Of a DNA stretch of 64,000 nucleotides, positions 35,355-45,800 are shown piece after piece. This stretch comes from Pomacea canaliculata (Eukaryota > Mollusca > Gastropoda > Architaenioglossa > Ampullariidae), in assembly GCF_003073045.1 (NCBI RefSeq), contig NC_037590.1, forward strand, positions 5,172,016-5,236,015, read 5' to 3'. The notes under the pieces are model-generated. The model ran no database searches, had not been told where the DNA came from, and saw nothing but the letters and a program-made list of their open reading frames with translations. A program made the translations under genes and the position numbers. Numbering within the stretch: the stretch's first letter is position 1; each line of letters begins with the position of its first letter.

Positions 35355-36203
35355 CAGTGATACCTCGGTTCTCGAACGCCTTGACTTTCGACCAAATCGG
35401 TATTCGACCAGGAAATTCGAGAAAATTTTGTCTTGGAATCCGAACAAATATTTGGAACTCGAACAGCCGAACGTCCGAGATGAGCCGAATGGCGTTCATT
35501 CTGCCCAGCGCGCCTTGCTTGCGTCATCAGTGTGAGTGCAGAGAGAGAGAGTGACGTTTTGTGGAGAGAGTCATGAAATGTGTGCAAAATGGGCAGAAAT
35601 CGCAAATTTTGTTGAACAACATCACCCTGATAAAGTGGTAGCAAATAGAGCAGTTAACATTTTTAATGACAATGTTATGTCCACTTTCCGCAAAATTTTG
35701 CAAAGGAGAAAAAAACAGCAAACAATTGACAAATTCTTCAGTAAAGAAATCAGACAAGCAACTGCAGAGCAAGATTCTGATTCTCCTCAGCAAAAGATAC
35801 AAAGAACAGAAACACCCGAAAAGCAGTTACCCTCTGTTTTTATTGAAGAGGACTCTTCAAAACAATAACCATCCCCCTTTCCTCCTCCCTCCACATTCAT
35901 TCCCTCCTGCCATAAAGTTTGGTACAGGTACAGTAAATGAAACACAATTTACTGTACTGTACAGTACATTTTATTTTATTTTGTTTTAATAAATACACTT
36001 TTATTTCTTATTTCTTGTTGAGACTCATGATTTTCTACATATTATATACAAATTAGGCCAGTAAATAGGCATTTTCTGGAGCTTGGAACGAATTAATCCA
36101 GTTTCCATTATTTCCTATGGGTTTCATTGCTTCGGTTCTCGAACAATTTGGTTCTCGACCGTCCTCCCGGAACGAATTATGTTCGAGAACCGAGGTATCA
36201 CTG
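35355..36203 (+). mobile_element. Tigger/pogo-type DNA transposon, internally deleted
   Basis: The ends are near-perfect inverted repeats starting cagtgatacctcggttctcg and ending in its reverse complement. They are flanked by TA dinucleotides (35353-35354 and 36204-36205), the target duplication of the Tc1/mariner/pogo superfamily. The 849-bp element keeps only the last part of the transposase. Inner terminal sequence is also palindromically related (gaacgaattatgttcgagaa near the right end). It depends on a full-length relative for movement. Confidence 0.88.
35536..35868 (+). CDS. Tigger-type transposase C-terminal remnant
   Basis: The open frame encodes MCAKWAEIANFVEQHHPDK, RAVNIFNDNVMSTFRKIL and QQTIDKFF, the usual C-terminal end of Tigger transposases and TIGD proteins, then a short acidic tail and TAA. 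The helix-turn-helix and DDE catalytic regions are absent. The first 14 residues come from non-homologous sequence; the Met at 35578 is where similarity starts. A polyadenylation-type aataaa lies at about 35988. Confidence 0.75.
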   Translation: MQRERVTFCGESHEMCAKWAEIANFVEQHHPDKVVANRAVNIFNDNVMSTFRKILQRRKKQQTIDKFFSKEIRQATAEQDSDSPQQKIQRTETPEKQLPSVFIEEDSSKQ

Positions 36204-36204
36204 T

Positions 36205-36850
36205 ATAACAGTACAACTGATACACGCGTACAGTAGTGAGAATATTGTCTCCTCTTTCTAGAGGAGTTATGTTTCCCTCCCTCCCTATGAGAACAGCCAG
36301 AGCGGTGCGGTTGTATATTTTTGACAAATATCACAATTTTGACAAAAGGCATACTTTAGCGGATTACTTTGTTTTGTTTACAACCCTATGTAAAATACTT
36401 TTTTTTCATCCGCATCGAGGTTTACTTGTCACACTTTCTAAAGTTTAGTGATGCTTTAACACTGATTGCGCCATTGAAGTACAGTGTATTCCAATAACAG
36501 ACTACGCTCTCCACCACTAAGATCGAGCTAAACTATACAGACTTTATCATTGAGACCTAGCTAAACAATACAGATGTTATCATGGAGCATTAGCTAAACA
36601 ATACAGATGTTTTCACTGAGACCAAGCTAAACAATAAAGACATCGCTGAGACCTACCCTTTGATGTATAAATACTAGATTTTGTTGTTGCCTGTGCTATC
36701 ATCCTCTTACGACTTGCTGGTATCTCGTGATCAAGTGTACGTATAAACAAATCAGTAATTATGAAAGTTCTGTTTTCGTGAGCTGATGGAGTTGCTCCCT
36801 AACTTCTGGTCACAGCGTTTTTTGCGATGTTTTGTTGGAAATTCGGTTCT
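36205..36850. repeat. 3' flank of the micro-exon gene with a 34-37 bp tandem repeat
   Basis: Between about 36520 and 36655 the unit agctaaac(a/t)atacagatgttatcattgagacc recurs four times with small changes. This lies 0.2-0.3 kb beyond the last coding exon and may be within its 3' UTR. No other feature is seen. Confidence 0.75.
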
Positions 36851-36878
36851 TTACTCCTCCTCTGGTGCTTCTTCTCCA
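36851..36878 (-). CDS. Exon 11: last coding micro-exon with stop
   Basis: Entered in phase 2 after cctgcag. With the preceding GG it reads Gly-Gly-Glu-Glu-Ala-Pro-Glu-Glu-Glu and TAA. Like the others it is Glu-rich. Confidence 0.7.
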
Positions 36879-39800
36879 CTGCAGGAAAACATAAATTCAA
36901 GGTTTCAAATACAGTAGTTCTCTAACGTATAAATTATACCTAAAATTTTATTATTTCTTAGAAGGACAAGAAAGGTAAAAACAATGCACCACAGATAAAA
37001 TCGAAAGTGAAAACATCAAATGTTGCCTTCAATTGACGTGTCTTGTTATTCCTGGATTCAGTAGTCTCTTAGACGGGAACCTACTTCGTTGGTTTGTAAC
37101 TCACAAACAGCAGCTACCCAATTTTTAGACGTGTGCGATGAGGTTTTTAAAAAAGTCTGCATTTAAAACAAGACACTTCTGTAAGACAGTGTCTCTGTGT
37201 CTCTATACACATCTACCAGACATATCCCCTGTCTCTGTCTCTGTCTCTGTCTCTGTATACACATCTGTTTGCTAAGCCCAAATACATGATATCGAGTCTT
37301 CGGTGCGCCTTTCCGTCTGTCAGTCCAATGGACAGCATGAAAAGGTCAGGTAGACGTTTGACCCTCCATCTCTTTACATTTCTGTCAGTCCCACCATCTC
37401 TCCGTTTTCAAATGCATGTCGGTTTGAATGTCGTATTTTCTGACTAGTAAAGTCCACTTACCCCTCTGCTGCTGATTCTTTTGACCTGCAACAGCAGATA
37501 TAAACATTCGCGCTTTCTTCAAAAGCATAAACGTTGAAATATGAAGTAAAATGCCTTAGCTTCTAATGAAGAGAGGAGAACAGCACAGTTGATATATATT
37601 TTAATAGGAACTTAAACTTACGACAGCTCCGATAAAACTGTAAGAACAACACAACGCATCTCTATTTTTTGTTGCTCTCCTTAACAAAGACGTAAATTTC
37701 TCGTTCTTAGCAGCTCTCATATATAATAGAGTAAAAAGATAAAATAAAAAAGTCAGTCAGTCAGCCACACAACCACACTCACACTCAACCACTCAGTGGC
37801 ATCGCAACTGATTAAAAGGTCTTGGGGAAAGATTTCTTCTTGGCGACTAGTTGTTTCTATTGGCAACCAGAGGGTAGGATTTGGAAATGGTGACGACGGG
37901 TTATAGTGGTCTGTGACATGGGAAGCTTTATTTGTTTCCTAATCTATACTCGTACCTCAGTTGTGCAGGCACCTGACATTTTTAAAAGCAAACTTTACTT
38001 TGAATAAATTTTCTAAAGATCATCAAAGCTGTGCTCCATTGTCACAGGGAGCGTTTATGTCGCTACTTTCCAACTAAATAATGTTCTTTGTCTTCAGCAG
38101 TTTCCCTTGAGAGGTGTGTCCTGTCTTACACGTACTAACAATAAAGTCGCCAGTGAAATACATTTCTCTCACACTGTCTTTCTGTCGTTTTCTTAGGAAG
38201 TTGTATTAGCCCTACCATTCTTCTCAACTTTTAACTTTCTTAGCAGTTCGATCTGTCGTCAGACGATGTCATAAACTATTCAAGATTTACAGTATATACT
38301 TACTCTTCGCTACCATCGGCACTTTTGTCTCCTTCCGATTCTTCCCTGCAGTAGAAAAGAAATCGCAAGTTAAGACAATATTATCAATATGGTAAATTAA
38401 GTAATTTCAGAAGCATTTTACAAGAAATTATATTAGCTTTCCATACGCAGATAATTTATTTCATTTTAAAGTAAAAGCATTGTCAAATACACTAAGAAGT
38501 GTGAAAACATGTCTTAAGATAAATATCATATAAGTATACAGTAAATATCAAGTCACCAGTAAAATACATTTCTCCCACACAGTCTTTCTGTCGTTTTGTT
38601 AGGAAGGTGTATTAGTCCTACAATTCTTCTCTACTTTCAAGTTTGTTAGCACTTCAATCTGTCGTCAGAAGATGTCATAAACTGTTGAAGGTATACAATA
38701 TTTACTTACTCTTCTCCGTCATCGTTCTCTCTGCAGTAGGAAAAAAATTTCCCAAGTTAAAACAATATCATTATCACGAACAAGCCTGGTTCAAGGCAGA
38801 ACTAGAGGTCAGACATGGGGTAGGTAATTATAGGTGGACAGCAGTCAGTATTAGCGGTCAGTACAGGGAAGCCTTTCTGTTGGTTTTTACCTCTTGACAG
38901 GTGGCCTTGACTGATGGAGGCGATGGAGGCCCAGGGTCAAGTTGGGGGGGATAAGATGAAGCTGTTTGGGGGGTATAGCGCGGTGAGCAGTAGTTTCCTT
39001 AGTGTTAGAGCGATAGCGACAGGGCCGGGTTGATTCGGTACCGAGGGGTCACGTGTTCTAGCAGTATATAGTTTAGAGTAGATGTTTAGGGGCCTTTTCC
39101 CAATACACCAGCAGGGACTACCGTCTCTGAGTGTAGGCAGCAAGTCTGAGGGAGGCCCGTTCCACGTGGACGCGTGGCGCTACTTGCTGGCACTAACAGT
39201 CTGGCACCGTGGAGACTGAGAGAGGGGTCTCCGTCCTCGCAGACGACAAGAAGGGGACACACCGTCAGAAGCGCGAACAGCAACTCTGCCACCCTCTGCC
39301 TGGGGCAACCGCCGGGGGTAGTGACTATACTGTGCCTGTGTATCCGAGGTCTTTGTCGTATGAAGCCGGTGCCGGACCACTGTCGCCTGAGATCGCCACC
39401 CCATCAGTCGTCCGTTGCCTGGGGCAACCAGAGGAGCAGCAGTGCCAGTGAGCTAGGGACAGTGCGTCACGAAACTCACTTCTAACGTCGTCGCCATCGT
39501 CATTGCCATGGGGCAACGGTGTGTGACCTGTGATCTCGGCCAGTAGTGACAGTAGTGTGCCGAGGCAGTTCTGCGACTGTCCACTACTGGGTGTCAAGGG
39601 GCAGCCTGTCGCGAGGACACTGCCGTGCTCCCAGGTGTGTCCAAGACTGGGGAGGTGTGAGTATCCGGGGGTGGGGGATGTTCGTCACACACAGACTCAG
39701 AGTGCTGGCAGGAAAGTGCGTTTGAATTTTGCTTTGTCTAACTTAAAGGGACCTGATGACAGATTGTGTATTCAGAGACCCGTACTGCGTCTCATATTAT

Positions 39801-42800
39801 TCAACCTTGTTTCTCTTATGATTATAATTTGTTTGTTGTACAACTGTCTTGCCGGTTGTATTTGCGCACGTGGGTGAGTGTGATTGTCGGTGTGTAAGCG
39901 TGTGGACGTGTCAATAGGTGGGTGAGTGGGTGTAGCGGACAAGTCTGTAGAGAGGGGGATGGGGGAAGGTTGGCACTTGTTGACCTCTTTTCGTGGAAAG
40001 CGTTGGCCACGAGTTCAGCGAACTCCACGTGCGGGTCGGACAGTGCTTACATCTGGTCGAGTGTGACTGGGGTGGGTATTTAACCCGAACGTAAGCGGCC
40101 AATGGGCTGCTGCTGCTGTTAAAATTGTGAATTTTTCACCGAGCCGCTGCTGTGGCTGTGGATTTATACCAAAGCCAAACTGCTGCTTCGGTTAGCAACT
40201 TTACCTAAGTTTGCGGAAGATGCTACGCCCTTCTGCTGCTGTGTGCGGAGAACAAGCGCCGAGCTGAAGGAGGGTTTCCAGAGGAAGGACAACCGGAGCT
40301 GGCGAGAAGGCGGTACGAATCCAAGCAGCGCTACCGAGAGTGTTGAGCGATTGGGCTCCACCTTCGCCCATTTCAGCGACGACAGCCCACTGACTACGGG
40401 GAGGGCCGTCGCGGCAGCGCGTGGAAGATAGACACGTCCGTGTGCACCGCGCCGTTACGTCCGGGGGACCTCTGACACAGGGCCTACGCGTGAGCTATCG
40501 GGGACGCCGACGAGTTTTCACAGGTGTCAGCGTTTTGAAAGTAAGACTTTCTTTTAAATTTTACATGTAGAAGGGGGGGGGGTGTCGTGCCCTCGTTGTT
40601 ACCTTCCACCTTCGTCTACAGGGTGTGAAGTAAAGACTGTTGATTAGATGGCTTGTCAACGAGCACATGCGATTTATTTTGTATTAGAAAAGTGCTGTAA
40701 GGGGCTCAGTAATTAGAATGATTAGAATCTGAAGTATTTTTCTTGAGCATCTTTCGTAACTTCTGTGGACTAAGTGTGCAGTCTTAGTTACTGCTTTAAT
40801 TTTGGCTGTGTGCGGTTGTGGCATTGACATTATTCGTGAGTGTGTAGAATTGTTTATTGCTTGGACTGCTTTGATGTAAAATTTATTGTATTTCTAATTA
40901 CACTTGACGTTTTCTTGGGCTTATTAAGCATAGGTCCGGGAAGGGACCTCCCAATCTAAAGTGATTTCGTGTTATTGATTTGTAAGAATGCGCATGTCCG
41001 AGTGGAGGTCGGGACAGTGGGTGTGAGGGCGGAAGTCGGGTGGGCGACCCATAAAGTAACCCCTTTACCTTCGGGCGAGTTAGGCCCATCCTTCTCCCCG
41101 CCTCGTTCGTCACAGTTATCAGTATGGAAATGTTAACAATTTCATGAGCATTTGACAAGAAATGATATTAGCTTTCCATAAGCAGATAATTGATTCCACT
41201 TTAAAGTAAAAGCATTGTCACATAAACTAAGAAGTGTGAAAATGTCTTAAGACATAAATATCAAGTCACCAGTAAAATACATTTCTCCTGCGCTGTCTTT
41301 CTGTCGTTTTGTGAGGAAGGTGTATTAGTCCTATTATTCCTCTATACTTTCAAGTTTGTTAGCACTTCGATCTGTCGTCAGAAAATGTAGTACACTGTTG
41401 AAGGTATACAATATTTACTTACCCTTCTCCTCCAGCTTCTTCTCTGCAGTAGGAAAAGTAATCCCAAGTTAAGACAACATTATCAATATTCTAACTTAAG
41501 GTAATTTCATTAGCATTTTACAAGAAATGATGCTATATTACCATACGCAGATAATTTATTTCATTTTAAGGTAAAGCATTGTCACAGAAACTGAGAAGTG
41601 TGAAAATAATATCTTTAGATATAAACATCAAATCGCCAGTGATTATCATTTCTCCTACACAAGGAGTATTTTTCTGTTGCTTTGTTATCTTAGTGGATTA
41701 GTCCTCCAACACTTCTCTACTGTCAGGTTTGTAAGCATGCCTGTCTGGCATCAGAAGATAAACTGTTCAAGGTATACAGTAAATATTTACTTACCCCTCT
41801 GGATTTTCGGCATTTCCTCTGCAGTAGGAAAAGTAATGCCAGGTTTAGACAATAATATCAGCCTTGTATATTAAGGTCATTTTACAAACCTTTTACCAGG
41901 AATAAGACAAGATTTCTTTAAATACTCTGTTGTGTTTTAAAGTAAAAGCATTGTCACAGAACGTTAATGAATATGATTAAAAAGTGTGTCTTATTGTTGG
42001 AAAATCATTTTAGAAGTTTTACAACTCAGGAATGAGACAAAAGTGTGTGAAAACATTAAGTCGCCAGTGAAATACATTTCTGTAACACTGGCTCTGCCAT
42101 TTTGTCAGTCCGGTGTATTAGTCCTACAATTATTCTGTACTTTCAAGTGTGTTGGCATGTCTGTCTGTGGTCATAAACTGTTCAAGGTATTCAGAGAGCA
42201 TTCACTTACCCTTCTGGAGCTTGTGCGGGACTGCAGTAGAAAAAGGTAAGCCAAGTTTAGACAATGATATTTATCTAATAACTGCTAAAAGCTGTAAAAG
42301 TAATTCCTAGAGCTTAGCTTGGGAGCGGAACCAGGCTTAGTTTGTGTTTGTGTGGAAGAAATCATGCGAAACACCTGAGGACGTGTTTGCAAAAAAAAGG
42401 CGAGCACGAGTGTCATGACACCTGTCCCGAATGTTTGTAAATTCACCGTCTTTAATTATTTTTCTTTTTTCATCTCAGAATATCGTTCTCCTCAATAATA
42501 ATCAGAGGATTTTAATAAAAATAATTTGTTTTCACATATCTAAATCACTCTGTCTCTTTTTTTCTGGCTGATAAGTTATCACAAAAATATTTACCGTTGG
42601 GCCTGCCGACGCTTTCTCCACACTAGGCACACACACAATGCTGCAAAATACCAAAGTTTAAAATATGATTGATAGATTGAGGCACTTTTGTGTCTCAGAT
42701 TCACAGTTTCTTGTTAAGTTTTATCATCAAGCTAGCTTGAATATTCAAACCTTCATGATTATCATCATGAGCAGCAGCAGCAACATGTCCTGTTAACCCT

Positions 42801-45800
42801 CATTAGCGTGGGGGAGGGACACTAAGTGTTCTGCACTTTTGTGTGACTTGAGGGTCCGATTGGCTGTTGTGTGGATTTTGTTTTCCTCTCTTTTACTGAT
42901 GCTTACCTAAAGGCAAGGACTTATAAACTCTTGATGTAGATCCGTGCCTACACTATTGACTCAGCCTGTGAGCGATACATCTATATCATTTGACATACAG
43001 ACATTGTAAAATATTCAGTTCAAGTTTCGATGTTTGCCACTCTTGAGACAATGGTAGATTATTATATCTTTTCTGTATTATTTTAATTATTCGGTTTCTG
43101 TCTAACTTTATTTATCATTAATATTCACATTTCTTCTGCTGTTTTCATTTAGTCGTTTTACCATATCACTTTCTATTTTGTCTTTGCCGTTTACCACGGC
43201 ATTGCTCTTGCCAGTGCTGATCTGATGTTTTCTACACGTGTCTGTCAGTCCGCTTGTAAGGTCTTACAGTTCGCTGCTGCTGATCGGTAGGTTTCGTAAG
43301 GAGAGGTCGACGCTGAGGTGGACAGAGGAACAACTGGCAGGACTGGTGATTCCATGTAGGACCTGCTCACCCTTACTTCAGACAGGCATGTGGTGAGCAT
43401 TGTAAGCCCGTACACTCGTTCTTCTGTTGTGCGTGCGTAGGTGCGTTTGTTCGTGCGTGGGAGCTAACATTCAATGGCATCCGATTTCCCGTTTAAAAAC
43501 TGAGACAAGAAACAACTGACTGGCGGTGGATACTCTTTCCTCAGGGTCTCATCTTAATTACTTCCTTCCATTATAAAAAGAAGACACACACATATTGCAG
43601 AACCAGCACGTGCCCTGTGACGTTCACGCATTATTTAACAAAGACTCACCAATCAAACCGGCAATGCCAAGTGCAATGAGAATAGCCGCCCATATCGGAA
43701 ATTCTTTCTCTGGTGCTGCAGTAGTTGGTGCCGCAGTAGTTGGTGCTTCAGTAGTTGGTGCTGCTTCAGTAGTTGGTGCTGCGGTAGTTGGTGGTGCTGC
43801 AGTAGTTGGTGGTGCGGTAGTTGTTGTCGGGTTTATTACTGATTCATTGAAGATTGAGATTAATAATAAACTTCATTAGCTGATATTCCGGACACTTACA
43901 TTTTGATCGAGAAAATGATTTCTAACAGATTTTCATTCTAGCAATAGTGATATCTAATAGTCGACAGCATTCAACATTTGTTACACTTTTACTTTCTGGA
44001 TATTAACTTGTATTATTCTCTCTCTTTTCAATTTACAAAATCTTAATCTCAAAAGAATGCTTCACTTGATTACAAACAACACTTTTATACATCTGGCCTA
44101 CACTTTAGTAAAAACACAATAGTATCTACCAATTCTAAGGTAACACAACCGACTGTACTTGTCGTCTGTTTTCTTTTGTTGCCAAACAGCAGCTAAGACT
44201 TGAGCCTTTTCACCATGTAGCCAGTCAACGAGCTTGTGCTAACTGTCTGATTGTAGTCAGTCATTACACGACCTTTCAACTGTATGTCAGTCTTGCTTTT
44301 CGCTTCTCACTCCAGCAAAAGACAGTGCCCAACCTTCCCTCTAGCAGTCTAGCATAACGTAGTAAACCTGGATGACTCTACATTATTTCTACAGGCCTCT
44401 TCCTTAGTTCACCATGCCTCTACCTCATTTCTACATGTCACTGCCTTATTTCTACAAGCCTCTACCTTATTTCTGCATGTCTAATCTCGATTTGTAGCTT
44501 TTCGTCATACTAAAGCTGTGTATGTAACTTTACCTCTAGCACTTCCTCCATCAAAACTGTGTGAACGTTACGAAGCTAAGCCCATGCTCAAGACAACTTA
44601 ATACTGAGCCCAGGGCATGTAAATGAAAGAAAGCAGCACCAGAAGTCCAGGACCAGATACCTCGTCAATTGTATATAATATCAATCATATACCTAATACC
44701 GTGTCTATAATATCAATCATAGACCTAGTCCCGTGTCTACAATATCAATCATAGACCTAGTAATGTGTATATAATAGCAATCATAGACGTAGTCACGTGT
44801 CTACAGTATCAATCATAGACGTAGTCCCGTGTCTACAATATCAATCATATCAAATTTCGAGAATATTTGCTGAACTGTGACAATCACAGACAACGCGCAG
44901 TGTCGACAGGTGCTGCCATGACATACGATGCACAGTGTCTGACAGTCGCTGACAGTAGTGTCTGTGTCTGGTCTCCAACATTTACTGACGACAGACAAGG
45001 AATCCAGTTATCTCGCACACAAAGGGGAAGAGTGAGGTGAGTGAGTGAGTTAGTGTGTGAGAGAGTCTTCTCTAAAAAATAGTATAACAACTTACTTTTT
45101 ATCTGACATGGTGGCATGGAGTTAATCAATATACAGTTTTTTTTTGTCATGATCCTCTCGGCAATATTCAAAACAATACATGCTTTCTCCGGAGTACTTT
45201 TGAGTTACATTGAAAGAGCAGGTATACGTCCTGTAGGTGTTCCCCTCAATACAGTTAGTCTCGCCAGTTGGTTTTCCAGTCTGGCAACTGCCATCACTCT
45301 CCGTATATAGCTTGCAAGCGACCAACGATTCAGAATTAGAACTAAACTGGAGCGTCCTTTCATTCCCGCAGTTGCTTTCACCACGTGTAGTGTGGTGAAT
45401 ATTACAACTCAGTGTGTGAATTGTGTTTAAATAGAAAGGGCCGTTACATGTCATGCTAAAGTTGTTTCCCTTTCTGTCTGAAAAAAATAAGATAAACAAT
45501 AATAATCATCAACAGTTTCTCTTGTGGATTTCAAAATTGACAAGAAATAGGATGTGCAAATATAATGTACTACGTAATTACTTGTTAGTAGGTACTAACG
45601 CACCTTCCTAACACTTGGCTTAATATCAAACACACAAGTCTTGTCAACTCTGTATGTGTGTATTGAAGTGGCCGACTCTTTATTCGCTGTTTTCTTGCTC
45701 TAGTTTTTGGAGGAGGTTTATTCGTTCGCACGTTTTAGGAGTCACGTGAGTTTAAATCAAAATATCGTCTGCAACGTTTTTCATTTTCATGTTGCTGTCG

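Larger units (their letters stand above)
37980..42245 (-). repeat. Tandem exon-intron units of about 0.35-0.4 kb
   Basis: Copies ending at about 38345, 38735, 41450, 41825 and 42240 share the same intron words: catttctc..acactgtctttctgtcg, ggtgtattagtcctac, ctttcaagtttgttagcac, tctgtcgtcag and gtatac..ttactta, then a micro-exon and ctgcagtaggaaaa. The third copy is split by the LTR insertion at about 38776-41118. The array evidently grew by duplication of a whole exon-plus-intron unit, with exon sequences diverging. Confidence 0.85.

Noticed and set aside
37616-37645. A 16-bp AG...gtaagt interval that could be another micro-exon
   Set aside because: Its length is not divisible by three and would break the phase-2 chain; it lacks the Glu-rich coding of its neighbours.
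39174-40431. Several open frames of 60-115 codons on both strands
   Set aside because: They fall inside solo LTR sequence, are GC-rich by composition and have no domain pattern.
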